Positions 7,683 through 16,996 of a DNA stretch of 64,000 nucleotides are shown in pieces. Below the pieces are notes generated by a model. The model saw only the letters and a list, made by a program, of their open reading frames with translations, ran no database searches and was not told the origin of the DNA. The position numbers were made by a program, and so were the translations under genes. Source of the stretch: Candidatus Bathyarchaeota archaeon (lineage in GTDB: Archaea; Thermoproteota; Bathyarchaeia; Bathyarchaeales; Bathycorpusculaceae). Numbering within the stretch: position 1 is the first letter of the stretch; each line of letters opens with the position of its first letter. Where the stretch lies: positions 87,221-151,220 of the forward strand of contig JAOZIE010000020.1 of NCBI GenBank assembly GCA_026014485.1. The letters are read 5' to 3'.

Positions 7683-9080
7683 TTAAGTTGTTACGGGCGT
7701 GAGGGTTTTGCCTCCGCCTTCACCTGGATGGGGCATTTTGGGTTTTTGTCTGGTAACTTGCTCCACCAACCGCCAGAACTCAGGCAGAACCAAGCCCTTC
7801 TGGAGGTCTTTCAAAAGCTTCTTTATCTGGTAAAACGTCATCTGCGCTTCGCCCTTGTCGAGGCTTTCCTGTGGACCCTTCACGTGCCGCAGAATCTCGT
7901 CAATCTGCCGTGGCGAGGCTCGGATACCTGCTTTCTCCAGCAGCCCCTGCAGCAGCGTCTGCCCCGTGTTTCTTCCAACAAAAAGCGATGTTTCGCGCCC
8001 GACGATTTCAGGCGGGAATGGCTCAAACATGAGGGGGTGTTGCAGCATGCCTTCAACGTGTTCGTCTACTTCATGCGTGAAGGTGTTGTCGCCGACGATG
8101 GGTTTGTGGAACTGGATGGGTAAAGCAAAAGACTTCTCCGTTAACTGTGCTAGGCGGTATACGCGTTCCATGTCTACTCCTGTGTCAATGTTGTAGAGCA
8201 GTTCCAGCGTGGTGACCACTTCTTCGAATGGTGCGAGTCCTGCGCGTTCCCCAAAACCGATGAGGGTGGTGTGCAGGTAGGTTGCGCCTTCCTCCACCGA
8301 CGCTAACGTGTTCGCCGTGGCTAAACCGAAGTCGTTGTGGCAGTGCACCGAAAGCGGCACCTTGCTTTTAACTTCTTCCGAAAGTCCATCCCGAACATGA
8401 CTCATCAAGTAACGCATAGAAAGTGGTCTGAGAAAACCAACCGTGTCCGCTATGGCAAGCTTGGAGGCGCCAGCGGCTGCTGCAGCTTCAAAAACCGCAA
8501 GGATATCCTCTAAAGGAGTGCGGCTGCCGTCGGAGAGGACAAAATTCGCCGTTATCCCATGTTTTTTGGCGTATTCCACGCTTTCCACAATACGTTTAAT
8601 GGCTTCCTCTTTGCACATTTTAAGCCTGTACTGAAGATTCAACCCGTTTATGGGCGCCTCAATGTTCACTTCACGCATCCCCACATCTAAGCATGCGTCC
8701 ACATGGGCTTTGGTTGCCGCGGACGAAGCCGTCAAGGTCGCGTTAACAAAGGACTCGTTGACTATGCGTTTTACGCTGCGTTTCTCGTCTTCGCTTAAGC
8801 CTGGAAAACCCACGTTTATAACTGACATGCCTGAGTCATCCATCATTTTGGCAAGCTTGAGTTTCTCAACGTAAGTCAAAAACACCATGGGTGCTTTGAG
8901 TCCTTCACGGAAAGTTTCATCTACCATGTACACGCGGTCTGGCAGCTTAGGCGGCAGGTTCTTGCGGAGGCGGTTGTAGTTGGCTATTAAGCCTTGAGCC
9001 TCCATCTTCTTGAATATCGTCTTCCTCATAGATGCACAGTCCAATCCAATAAGTCGAGGGTTGACTAGTGTTACTTTCAC
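7683..9080 (-). CDS. Homocitrate/isopropylmalate synthase-like HMGL-family protein
   Basis: The fold is the TIM-barrel family that condenses acetyl-CoA with 2-oxo acids. The N-terminal metal motif reads DETFREG instead of the usual DTTLRDG; the HCHNDFG metal-binding histidines are intact, and the GxGERxGN motif reads GFGERAGLAP. The changes mean the substrate cannot be read off: homocitrate, citramalate or another 2-oxo acid chain extension are all possible. 465 residues. A TATA box (TTTTATATAAG on the minus strand, about 9086-9097) is so close to the GTG start that transcription might begin inside the frame, so the ATG at 9029 is an alternative start. It is convergent with the LipS-like gene and divergent from lplA. 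Confidence 0.75.
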   Translation of the reverse strand: MKVTLVNPRLIGLDCASMRKTIFKKMEAQGLIANYNRLRKNLPPKLPDRVYMVDETFREGLKAPMVFLTYVEKLKLAKMMDDSGMSVINVGFPGLSEDEKRSVKRIVNESFVNATLTASSAATKAHVDACLDVGMREVNIEAPINGLNLQYRLKMCKEEAIKRIVESVEYAKKHGITANFVLSDGSRTPLEDILAVFEAAAAAGASKLAIADTVGFLRPLSMRYLMSHVRDGLSEEVKSKVPLSVHCHNDFGLATANTLASVEEGATYLHTTLIGFGERAGLAPFEEVVTTLELLYNIDTGVDMERVYRLAQLTEKSFALPIQFHKPIVGDNTFTHEVDEHVEGMLQHPLMFEPFPPEIVGRETSLFVGRNTGQTLLQGLLEKAGIRASPRQIDEILRHVKGPQESLDKGEAQMTFYQIKKLLKDLQKGLVLPEFWRLVEQVTRQKPKMPHPGEGGGKTLTPVTT

Positions 9081-9265
9081 GGGCGCTTATATAAAAATTG
9101 CATAGAACCCAAATCCGCGTTGCTCTCTGATTCTTTATAGCCTTGGGATGGTAGCGGTTATTTTTCCACTGGCGTTGGAGGCCATAGGCGTATTTGTCGG
9201 TGGACGTGTTTTAGGCTCATAACATATTTAAGATAACTGAGCTTCTGCATAGGCTGGTTTGGAAC

Positions 9266-10078
9266 ATGAATACTTGGCGAATCCTCAAACTTGAAACCCA
9301 GAGCGCAGCGATGAACATGGCAATCGACGAGGCAATTCTTCGTGCCCGCGCGGCGGGAACAGTGCCAAATACATTGCGGTTTTACCGTTGGAACCCCTCT
9401 GCGGTGTCGATTGGACGGTTTCAGAAGCTGGAAAACGAGGTTAACTTGGAAAACTCCAAGGCACTGGGCGTTGATGTGGTGCGCAGGATAAGCGGCGGCG
9501 GCACCGTTTACCACGACGCAGAGGGCGAAGTAACCTACAGCGTAACCGCAAAGATGGAGGATATGGGCGCCAACGACATAGCAGAAGTTTACAGCCGCAT
9601 CTACGAGGCGATAAGCGAAGCATTACGGGTCATCGGTATACCCGCAGATTACAGCCCCGGCGATGCCAAAAACTGCCCCAACCTCACCGTTAACGGCAGA
9701 AAAATCAGCGGCAGCGCCCAAGCCAACAAAGGCGGCATCGTCCTGCAACATGGCACCCTACTGTTAGATGTGGATTTACCCCGAATGTTCACGTTGCTGA
9801 GGGTTCCATGGGCAAACAGCTGCATGCAGGTCGTAAACGTCGCAAAAGGCAAAATCACCAGCGTACAAGAAGAGTTGGGACATGCTGTGACGCCTGAAAC
9901 AGCCGCAAACGCCGTAGCACACGGCTTCACGGTTGCTTTGAACATGCAGGTCGTCGAGAACGTGCAGTCAGCCGAAGGCGAGTTGACGCCGCAGGAACGG
10001 GAAACCGCAGAAAAACTCTACAAAGAAAAATATCAAACGAAAGAATGGAATTTTGATGGAAAAAGCGTTGTAGGCTAA
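9266..10078 (+). CDS. lplA: Lipoate-protein ligase A / octanoyltransferase family protein
   Basis: The protein attaches lipoate or octanoate to a lysine of carrier proteins such as the H protein or E2. The family motif RRISGGGTVYHD is near residue 73, and the catalytic lysine is in NGRKISGS. At 270 residues it carries the catalytic domain and only a short C-terminal extension, so it may be an LplA-N type ligase with a separate LplB, or a LipM-like transferase. A TATA-like sequence (ATATTTAAG) lies about 35 bases upstream. Its 3' end overlaps cysS tail to tail by four bases. Together with the LipS-like gene it suggests de novo or salvage lipoylation; no target enzyme is in the window. Confidence 0.85.
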   Translation: MNTWRILKLETQSAAMNMAIDEAILRARAAGTVPNTLRFYRWNPSAVSIGRFQKLENEVNLENSKALGVDVVRRISGGGTVYHDAEGEVTYSVTAKMEDMGANDIAEVYSRIYEAISEALRVIGIPADYSPGDAKNCPNLTVNGRKISGSAQANKGGIVLQHGTLLLDVDLPRMFTLLRVPWANSCMQVVNVAKGKITSVQEELGHAVTPETAANAVAHGFTVALNMQVVENVQSAEGELTPQERETAEKLYKEKYQTKEWNFDGKSVVG

Positions 10079-11499
10079 GCCTTCTCGCGTTTCCACCTTA
10101 CACCCTGCGCTGTATCCTCAACGGTGATACCCATCGTTTTTAGCTGTTGGCGGATGGCGTCGGCGGTTTTCCAGTCTTTGGCTTTGCGGGCTTCCTCACG
10201 TTTTTGGATGAGTTCTTCGGCTTCCGCGGGTAAAGTTTCCTCTTTAGACTGGGGAACTACGCCCAGAACCTTGTCAAAGTCAGCAACTGCCGCGGAGGCT
10301 TGCGCGGCTTCTGTTTTGCTCAGCGCGTTGGCGTCCAGAAGGTTATTTATTTCTCTGACGAAGTCAAAAAGCGCAGCCAACGCCACACTAACGTTGAGGT
10401 CATCATCCATCGCCTCCCTGAAGCAGGTTTGGGCTCTGGCGGTTATCTCCGCAAGTTTTTCTGGGCTGCCTGACCCGTTTGCGTCTTTGAGTCTGCGCTG
10501 CAGGTTGGCAAGGCGCTCGATGGCGCCTTTGGCGGCGTCTAAGCCTTCAAACGTGAAGTTGAATTGCTGCCGGTAATGTGTGCTCAGCAGCAGGTACCGT
10601 ATCGCCAGCGGATCCAGTTCCTTCGCGAGCAGGTCGCGGAGCGTGTAGAAGTTGCCGGAGCGTTTCGCCATCTTTTTGCCCTCCACCAGCAGGTGCTCGT
10701 TATGCATCCAGTAATGTACGAAAGGCTTGCCCGTGGCGGCTTGGCTTTGCGCGATTTCGTTTTCGTGGTGGGGGAACATGTTGTCTACGCCGCCGCAGTG
10801 AATGTCAAAGGTTTCGCCCAGATACCGCATGCTCATGGCGGAGCATTCGATGTGCCAGCCGGGTCTGCCTTTGCCGAGTTCGGTTTCCCAGAAAACGTCG
10901 CCGTCCTCGGGGGTCCACGTCTTCCAGAGGGCGAAGTCTTGGGCTTCCTCCTTGGCGTATTCGTCTTGGCTGACTCGGGCGCCTGCTTTGAGTTCGCCGA
11001 CGCGCAGGTGACTGAGTTTGCCGTACTCTGGGAACTTGCTGATGGCAAAGTAGATACTGCCATCTTCACCTCGGTACGCAACGCCCTTCGCAAGCAAGGT
11101 TTTGATGAGTTTGACCATTTCGGGGATGTGGTCGGTTGCGCGCGGGTAAACTGTGGCGGGCTCGATGTTTAGGGCTTTAATGTCCTCAAAGAACGCCTTC
11201 GCGTAGAAGTCGGTGTATTCCCGTAGCGGTTTTGCCTGCTTTTGGCTACCTTTGATGGTTTTGTCATCTACGTCGGTTAGGTTCATGACGTGGTTTACGC
11301 TGTAGCCTTGGTGCTGCAGCCAACGTTTAAGGAGGTCTTCGAAGACGAAGGCGCGGAAGTTGCCGATGTGAGCATAGTCGTAGATGGTGGGTCCACAAGT
11401 GTACATGCCCACTTTGCCTGCTTCTATCGGGTTGAAGAGTTCCTTTTGGCGAGTTAACGTGTTAAAAAGCCTAAATCCCGCGGATGCTGGTTTGCTCAT
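10075..11499 (-). CDS. cysS: Cysteinyl-tRNA synthetase
   Basis: CysS charges tRNA-Cys with cysteine. The class I HIGH motif reads HIGN, the KMSKS loop reads KMAKRSGNF, and the zinc-binding active site residues are in the YTCGPTIY, HIECSAMS and HHENEIAQ segments. 474 residues, normal length. The next gene downstream on the other strand, lplA, overlaps its stop. The methanogen alternative SepRS/SepCysS is thus not needed here. Confidence 0.96.
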   Translation of the reverse strand: MSKPASAGFRLFNTLTRQKELFNPIEAGKVGMYTCGPTIYDYAHIGNFRAFVFEDLLKRWLQHQGYSVNHVMNLTDVDDKTIKGSQKQAKPLREYTDFYAKAFFEDIKALNIEPATVYPRATDHIPEMVKLIKTLLAKGVAYRGEDGSIYFAISKFPEYGKLSHLRVGELKAGARVSQDEYAKEEAQDFALWKTWTPEDGDVFWETELGKGRPGWHIECSAMSMRYLGETFDIHCGGVDNMFPHHENEIAQSQAATGKPFVHYWMHNEHLLVEGKKMAKRSGNFYTLRDLLAKELDPLAIRYLLLSTHYRQQFNFTFEGLDAAKGAIERLANLQRRLKDANGSGSPEKLAEITARAQTCFREAMDDDLNVSVALAALFDFVREINNLLDANALSKTEAAQASAAVADFDKVLGVVPQSKEETLPAEAEELIQKREEARKAKDWKTADAIRQQLKTMGITVEDTAQGVRWKREKA

Positions 11500-11528
11500 C
11501 TGTTTTCCCAGTGAATTGTCTTTGGAAA

Positions 11529-12464
11529 TTATTTAAGCGTTCCAGTTACAGGCTGACTTGGTTTCTCAAAATCTGTTGTTTCTTTTTTGGGTCTGCTGGT
11601 TTTTTCTCGTGTTAAGCTTAGCACAGCTACGCCGACGACTATCAATGCGCCGCCCGCCAGCTGGTTTACTGTGGGTGCCAGCGACAGAAGGGCAAGCGAG
11701 AAGACTGCCGTTAAAAAGGGCTCCATGGTTCTCAACGCTGCGGTCTTGGATATCTCCCACGTTTCTAGTGCTTTGAAGAAGAAAACAAAGCTGAGCACCA
11801 TTCCCGTGAGTGCGCCCAGAACCGAGTAAGCCACTGCTGCAGCTGGAACTGCGGTTTCGAGTTTTCCCAGAATCAGGGCATAACCCGCCAGATACAGAAA
11901 GATGAAGAAGGCGCGTCCTCCCGCGAGGCTGAAGGGGGGGATGTTTTGGACAAAGTACTTTGAGAACAGGTTTACTGTGGCAAATAGCAGGGCTGCCGTC
12001 AGAACCGCCACTGTGCTGACGAGTTCAACTTGGGCGTTGCCGCACGCCAAAAAGAACAATCCACCTAACGCGGTCAGCACGCCCAGAATCTCCCATTTAG
12101 AAAACCTCTCCGCCAAAAACACGATGCCAAACAGGATGCTGAATATGGTGGTGAACTGGATGATGAAGGCGGCGCTGGTGGGTCCCGAAATCAAGACGCC
12201 ATAAGCAAAGAGCAGGGAACCCGCTGCGTCGAGCAGTCCCAGCAGTCCGATTTTGCGCCAGTTGCTTTTTATGATGAGCAGATGCCACGTTTTCTTAGAA
12301 GCCAAAAAGTACGCCAGAAAGAACACGCTTGCGAAGGCGGCAAGCAGCACGTTGGCGGTTTCGATGTTGGCGTAGTCCAGAACCAGCTTTGTGAAAACGG
12401 GGCTTAACCCAAACATCAAACTCGCAAGAACCGTAAACAAAACGCCCTTCCGCTTTCCACCCAT
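11529..12464 (-). CDS. EamA/DMT-family transporter
   Basis: A 311-residue membrane protein with about ten hydrophobic helices in two homologous halves, the drug/metabolite transporter plan. The substrate cannot be predicted from the sequence. It ends in a polar, charged tail (TREKTSRPKKE). It lies 29 bases upstream of cysS on the same strand and may share a transcript. A second, distinct member of the same superfamily is at 55858. Confidence 0.85.
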   Translation of the reverse strand: MGGKRKGVLFTVLASLMFGLSPVFTKLVLDYANIETANVLLAAFASVFFLAYFLASKKTWHLLIIKSNWRKIGLLGLLDAAGSLLFAYGVLISGPTSAAFIIQFTTIFSILFGIVFLAERFSKWEILGVLTALGGLFFLACGNAQVELVSTVAVLTAALLFATVNLFSKYFVQNIPPFSLAGGRAFFIFLYLAGYALILGKLETAVPAAAVAYSVLGALTGMVLSFVFFFKALETWEISKTAALRTMEPFLTAVFSLALLSLAPTVNQLAGGALIVVGVAVLSLTREKTSRPKKETTDFEKPSQPVTGTLK

Positions 12465-12571
12465 GAATAGCCATACCCTAAAGCAGACATTTAACCTTTA
12501 AGCAACAAAAAACCCTGCGAGATTACGGAATCCAATTTATTCCTTTTCTTAGAGGATTCAGCACATGCAGT

Positions 12572-13540
12572 TTAGGCGGAGATTATGACTTTGATTGGTT
12601 TTTGGGTGGGGTCGTTTGCGGTTTGTATGGCTTTCTCGAAGTCTGCCAGCTTGAACTTGTGCGTTATGAGGCTTTGTAGGTCAACTTTTTTGTGGGCTAC
12701 CAGATTCACCGCCGTTGGGTACTCCACTGCGGATATGTAGGTTGAGAAGAAGCAGGCTTCGTCGGCGTCGCCTAAGTTGAGGTAGCCCTCAAACTCGCCT
12801 ACCAACGCTACGCGCCCCGCTTTGCGTACCAGAAACGGCGTCTGCTCCACCGTTTTCTGTGTTCCCGCCGCTTCCACAACCACATCAGAGCCGCGTCCCG
12901 TAATTTCCCTGACGCGTTTAGGGATGTCTTCTTCCGTCGGGTTTATTGTGTATTCTGCGCCCAGCTTCTCGGCGAGGCGGAGGCGGTTGGTCTGCGTGTC
13001 GACGGCTATGACCCTGCAGCCTTTAAGCTTGGCTATCTGCGTCATGAGCAAGCCGATGGGTCCCTGCCCGACCACCGTGGCAAAGTCGTCTGCATTGGGT
13101 TTAAGCAGGTTTAGCGTGTGCAGAGCCAGCGCCACAGGCTCCATCATGGCGGCTTCGTCGTCGCTGACCGCATCGGGAATGGGAATTAGATTCTTTTCTT
13201 TTATGGCAATGGATTGTGCAAAAAACCCGCCCTTCGTTAACCCGTAGTAGAGCACGCGCTCACACAGCGACGGCTGCCCGTGCATGCAAAAGTAGCATTT
13301 GCCGCAGTTAGTCACAGGCGACATCACAACCCGCTCACCCGTATCTGCCCTTATGCCCCATGCGTCGTGCCCGATTATGCGTCCCCGCTTGATTTTCCAG
13401 TCGCCCCGATACAGGTGCAGGTCGGTTCCGCAGATGCTTCCCGCCTTGAACTTGACTAGAACCTTGGAGCCTTTAACTTGCGGTTCAGGAACCTCTTCAA
13501 TTTTGATGTTTCTTGGTCCGTGATATACGGCGGCTTTCAA
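12572..13540 (-). CDS. Zinc-dependent alcohol/polyol dehydrogenase (MDR family)
   Basis: A medium-chain dehydrogenase of 322 residues. The catalytic zinc ligands start with the Cys of SICGTDLH; the usual GHE motif reads GHDAWG; the four structural zinc Cys are in NCGKCYFCMHGQPSLC; the nucleotide-binding GQGPIG follows. Family members oxidise threonine, sorbitol or sugar alcohols, and the substrate is not clear here. I chose the TTG that gives MKAAVYHG because the family starts this way; the 18 residues upstream look non-coding. The Asp in place of Glu at the second shell of the zinc site is a mild oddity. Confidence 0.85.
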   Translation of the reverse strand: MKAAVYHGPRNIKIEEVPEPQVKGSKVLVKFKAGSICGTDLHLYRGDWKIKRGRIIGHDAWGIRADTGERVVMSPVTNCGKCYFCMHGQPSLCERVLYYGLTKGGFFAQSIAIKEKNLIPIPDAVSDDEAAMMEPVALALHTLNLLKPNADDFATVVGQGPIGLLMTQIAKLKGCRVIAVDTQTNRLRLAEKLGAEYTINPTEEDIPKRVREITGRGSDVVVEAAGTQKTVEQTPFLVRKAGRVALVGEFEGYLNLGDADEACFFSTYISAVEYPTAVNLVAHKKVDLQSLITHKFKLADFEKAIQTANDPTQKPIKVIISA

Positions 13541-13624
13541 AAAATGTACTCTCCAAAAACAATTCAGGCAAAGCGCACTATTAATCTTGCGCAAAGCATG
13601 TGTCCGCCAACAAAAACGCTTGTG

Positions 13625-13843
13625 CTAAGGGGCGGGGTCGGTTTTTTTGCGGTGGAAGGCGTCCCGCAGGTTCTCTACAGGTGAATCTTCACTTTGCGGG
13701 GTCTGAACTTTCTCTTTGTAGCGTTTCTCTGACAGTTTCGCTTTGCTTTCTGCGGAGCTTAGCTCCACGCTTGCCTCCAGCTTCCGTATGGTTCTGCCCA
13801 GCCGTCGTTGGCTGTGACCCTTAGTGCGTACAGCGCGTCCCAT
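13625..13843 (-). CDS. Small basic protein, function unknown
   Basis: A 72-residue frame with ATG preceded by GGAGCG seven bases upstream and a TATA-like CATAAAAGTC about 45 bases upstream. The product is rich in K and R (MGRAVRTKGHSQRRLGR at the start) and predicted mostly helical, so it could bind nucleic acid. I do not recognise a family. It lies 84 bases upstream of the dehydrogenase on the same strand. Confidence 0.45.
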   Translation of the reverse strand: MGRAVRTKGHSQRRLGRTIRKLEASVELSSAESKAKLSEKRYKEKVQTPQSEDSPVENLRDAFHRKKTDPAP

Positions 13844-13989
13844 TTTTCATCGCTCCAAAGTACACAGTTGCATAAGCCACTTTAGACTTTTATGGTTCAG
13901 AACGCAAAAACCCAAATCATGTCTCAGCGGAGGGTCTGGGCGGTAAGCTGAATAACCTCTGCCCTCATACAGTAAGGCGCTGATGCAGC

Positions 13990-14208
13990 ATGAACCTTGA
14001 CGATTACCCGAAAGAGAAACTCTGGCTCCTCCTTGTCGAAGCCGTCCACGCCAACGTGATGTACCCCACGCATAAATCCTACACAAGAGACGTAATTTTG
14101 CCAGCACATCCAAAAATTTCCGCCGAGGACTTGGCTTCACGGCTCAACATGCCCGTAGGCGAAGCTTTAGTAATTCTAAACGAGTTGGCTGGACAAGCAG
14201 AAACCTAG
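13990..14208 (+). CDS. Small helix-turn-helix-like protein
   Basis: A 72-residue protein of balanced composition whose second half, from KISAEDLASRLNMPVGEALVIL, reads like a helix-turn-helix (the ISAEDLA..LN.P.GEA pattern of winged-helix DNA-binding domains). It may be a small regulator; it lies 120 bases upstream of tupA, but a distinct tup promoter sits between them. No family assigned. Confidence 0.6.
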   Translation: MNLDDYPKEKLWLLLVEAVHANVMYPTHKSYTRDVILPAHPKISAEDLASRLNMPVGEALVILNELAGQAET

Positions 14209-14288
14209 CTGAACCGTTTTTCTTGCAGTTTTCCCACAACAAGAACTCGTGCGCGCCTTTTTTGGGTTAAACTGTGGGGACACGATAT

Positions 14289-14320
14289 GTTTAAATATGC
14301 ACTTCGCAGAAGAAGCTTCT
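14289..14320 (+). promoter_or_regulatory. tup operon promoter with palindrome
   Basis: TTTAAATA (14290-14297) is a good TATA box. The perfect ten-base palindrome AGAAGCTTCT (14311-14320) lies where transcription would start, which is a plausible operator for the ModE-like regulator encoded downstream. The operator role is inferred from position only. Confidence 0.45.
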
Positions 14321-14330
14321 GAAAGTGATT

Positions 14331-15410
14331 ATGATGAATACAACAGGCAAAGTGATTGCGGTTGCTTTGATCGTTATAATTGTAGCCTCAGTAGGCGCCT
14401 ACGCGTACATTCAAACTTCGCAGCCTGCCGCTGAACCCTCACCATCGCCAACTACATCGCCAACCCCCTCACCTGTAACCCTGACTATTTCCTCCACAAC
14501 CAGCCTTTACGAAACTGGAGTTGAAAACGACGCCATTAAACCTGCCTTTGAAGCCAAATATCCATGGATAACCGTTAACTTCCTAGGTCAAGGCACAGGT
14601 GCAGCTATCCAAACAGCGATGAGAGGCGACGCAGACATGATTATGGTGCACTCCCCATCGCAGGAATCCGCCTTCTTGTCAGGCGGTTACGGGGTAAACC
14701 GCAAAATCATAGCATACAACTTCTTCGTTATTGTCGGTCCCGAAAATGACCCTGCAGGTATCATGGGCATGACACCCACAGACGCATTAACCACCATCAA
14801 GGCACTTGGTGAACAAGGACAAGCTATCTGGGTATCTAGAGGCGACGGTTCAGGAACCCACTCCAAGGAGAAAAGCCTTTGGAGCACCGCTGGAGAAAAC
14901 TGGACTGAGATCCACACCGACTCTTCATGGTACCTTGAGACAGGTTCAGGCATGACCGCCACCTTGCGCGTAGCATATGAGAAAGACGGCTACACCTTGA
15001 CAGACTTGGCAACTTTCCTCACCAACGTCAACAGCGGTAACATCCAGATGACCGTTGTAGTTGAAGCCTCAAAAGACCTGCTGAACGTCTACAGCGTAAT
15101 CGCCGACAACCCGCTTAACGAAAACTTAACTGACACTCACTTCGAAGCAGAAATGCTGTTCATCAACTGGATTGTATCTGACGAAGGACAACAGTTGCTG
15201 GCAGATTTTGGCACAGAAACATTCGGAAAACCCCTCTTCAGTCCGTACCTCCCACTGCTTAGTGGAGCCAACGACACGCTTCTTGGCTGGATTGAAGACT
15301 TCGCCTTCATAGACGGAAACGAATGCCCCGCCGACTACCGCTACAACGCAGGTAACCTATACGGAGCCGCCACACCACAAGCAGTTCCAACAGCATCAAA
15401 AGACCAGTGA
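14331..15410 (+). CDS. tupA: Tungstate ABC transporter substrate-binding protein
   Basis: A secreted, membrane-tethered binding protein for tungstate. An N-terminal hydrophobic segment is followed by a Ser/Thr/Pro-rich linker (PSPSPTTSPTPSP) and then the TupA signature words STTSLYETG, GTGAAIQTA, GDADMIMVHS and FFVIVGP. 359 residues from the second available start; a GTG two codons upstream is possible. First gene of tupABC and the ModE-like regulator. TupA type is more common in bacteria than the archaeal WtpA type. The probable client is the tungsten oxidoreductase encoded at 39398. Confidence 0.9.
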   Translation: MMNTTGKVIAVALIVIIVASVGAYAYIQTSQPAAEPSPSPTTSPTPSPVTLTISSTTSLYETGVENDAIKPAFEAKYPWITVNFLGQGTGAAIQTAMRGDADMIMVHSPSQESAFLSGGYGVNRKIIAYNFFVIVGPENDPAGIMGMTPTDALTTIKALGEQGQAIWVSRGDGSGTHSKEKSLWSTAGENWTEIHTDSSWYLETGSGMTATLRVAYEKDGYTLTDLATFLTNVNSGNIQMTVVVEASKDLLNVYSVIADNPLNENLTDTHFEAEMLFINWIVSDEGQQLLADFGTETFGKPLFSPYLPLLSGANDTLLGWIEDFAFIDGNECPADYRYNAGNLYGAATPQAVPTASKDQ

Positions 15411-15430
15411 AACACCAAAAACCCCTTAGA

Positions 15431-15449
15431 CCTCCTTTTTCTTTTTTCT
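15431..15449 (+). terminator. Oligo-T tract between tupA and tupB
   Basis: T5 and T6 tracts sit between tupA and tupB. Partial termination here would make more binding protein than permease and ATPase, the usual stoichiometry of ABC importers. Confidence 0.4.
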
Positions 15450-15459
15450 GTGATACCTG

Positions 15460-16206
15460 ATGCTCGAAGAATTCATACAAGCATTCCAACAAGCCATCGA
15501 TATGATCCTGAGATGCGACTCTACACTTATCGAAGTAATCGGGCGTTCACTATATGTTTCAGGGCTTGGAACCTTACTTGCTTGCACATGGAGCATTCCC
15601 ATAGCGGTAACTTTGGCTTTATACTCTTTTAGAGGAAAATGGCTAGTCAAAAGCTTCTTCAGTGCTCTCATCGGCGTACCCACGGTGGCGTTGGGGTTAA
15701 CCCTGGTTCTTTTATTCTCCAGACAAGGACCACTGGGTCCACTACATCTACTATTTACATCCAACGGGATACTGGTGGGGCAGTCAATTTTGGTGACGCC
15801 CATAATCGTCAGTTTCACAAGCAACGCCTTAAGCAACGCCGATGTGCAAGTGAGAGATCTTGCAAGAACTCTTGGAGCAAACGGTTTCCAAACAAACCTA
15901 GCAGTGCTGAGAGAAACCGCGTGGTCAACGGTTTTAGCGGTTACTGCCGCGTTTAGCCGCGCCTTTGGAGAACTGGGGATTGCTTTTATGGTTGGAGGTA
16001 ACATACTGCATGAAACAAGGGTTTTAACAACTTCCATTGCACTCGAATCAAACTGGGGCAATTACCCTCAAGCAATTGCGTTTGCAATAATCCTGCTGGC
16101 TATCGTAATCTTTGTAACCCTAATAATCAACCTCATAGAACGATTAAGAAAAGAAGAAACAACTTGGACTGGTTGGATAATAAAACGCGGCACAATAGGC
16201 AGTTAA
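15460..16206 (+). CDS. tupB: Tungstate ABC transporter permease
   Basis: A 248-residue inner-membrane permease with about six helices. The EAA-like cytoplasmic loop that docks the ATPase is visible as LARTLGANGFQTN, followed by AFSRAFGELGIAFMVGGN. Forms the channel of the tungstate importer with TupC. Located 49 bases after tupA and 16 bases before tupC. Confidence 0.92.
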   Translation: MLEEFIQAFQQAIDMILRCDSTLIEVIGRSLYVSGLGTLLACTWSIPIAVTLALYSFRGKWLVKSFFSALIGVPTVALGLTLVLLFSRQGPLGPLHLLFTSNGILVGQSILVTPIIVSFTSNALSNADVQVRDLARTLGANGFQTNLAVLRETAWSTVLAVTAAFSRAFGELGIAFMVGGNILHETRVLTTSIALESNWGNYPQAIAFAIILLAIVIFVTLIINLIERLRKEETTWTGWIIKRGTIGS

Positions 16207-16222
16207 TCTGAGGAAACAAAAC

Positions 16223-16939
16223 GTGAACGTCACCCTTAAAATCCAAAGCATCGAAAAAAAATACCAAACAGTCAAAGCATTAGACGATGTCAGCCTCAAC
16301 GTTGAAGGCGGCAAAATACTTGTACTCATAGGTGTTAACGGGGCAGGGAAAAGCACGCTTCTGAAGATTCTCTCAGGCTTAGAGAAACCCGGCAAAGGAA
16401 AAGTGCTCTTCAACAATAAGCCTATAAACGCAACAGAGCTTCGGCAAATTGCTACCTTAGTTTTTCAGCGTACAGCCATGTTTGACAGGTCCGTTTACGA
16501 CAACTTGGCTTACGGTTTAAAGATCAGAGGCAAAAAAGACCCCGAGATTGAAGCGGCAATAACTGAAGCGTTGCATAGCGTTGGGTTGAGGAATTTTGAG
16601 AAACGGAAAGCCAAAAGAACCTCTGGAGGGGAACAGCAGCGTATTGCTTTGGCGCGGGCGTTTCTGTTGGAGCCTGAAATTCTGCTTTTGGATGAGCCAA
16701 CGGCGAATTTGGATCCGAACAGTGCCATAATCATAGAGAAAGCCATAATGAAACGTAAAGCACATCAGCACGTTATCATTATTGCTACGCATAATCTGAG
16801 TCAAGCCCAAAGGTTAGGCGACGAAATAGTCCACATACATGACGGCAAAATTGTGGAGCATGCTGGTTCAAAAGAGTTCTTCGACAAGCCACAAAGCGAG
16901 GTAACTCGCAAATTCATAAACGGGGAACTAGAGTTTTAA
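16223..16939 (+). CDS. tupC: Tungstate ABC transporter ATP-binding protein
   Basis: The ATPase of the importer, 238 residues. Walker A is GVNGAGKST, the signature is SGGEQQRIALARA and Walker B ends LLLDEPTANLD. There is no C-terminal TOBE domain, in line with the TupC type and unlike ModC; sensing is supplied by the separate regulator downstream. The start is a GTG after GAGGAAAC. Confidence 0.92.
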   Translation: MNVTLKIQSIEKKYQTVKALDDVSLNVEGGKILVLIGVNGAGKSTLLKILSGLEKPGKGKVLFNNKPINATELRQIATLVFQRTAMFDRSVYDNLAYGLKIRGKKDPEIEAAITEALHSVGLRNFEKRKAKRTSGGEQQRIALARAFLLEPEILLLDEPTANLDPNSAIIIEKAIMKRKAHQHVIIIATHNLSQAQRLGDEIVHIHDGKIVEHAGSKEFFDKPQSEVTRKFINGELEF

Positions 16940-16996
16940 CTGTGTTTTCGACTTTGTGGTTAAATTTATTAACGTTTCCCGCTCTTACCTGTATGG

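Noticed and set aside
10564-11172. Long plus-strand reading frame of about 200 codons antisense to cysS
   Set aside because: It lies wholly inside cysS, has no family motifs and follows from the codon bias of the sense gene.
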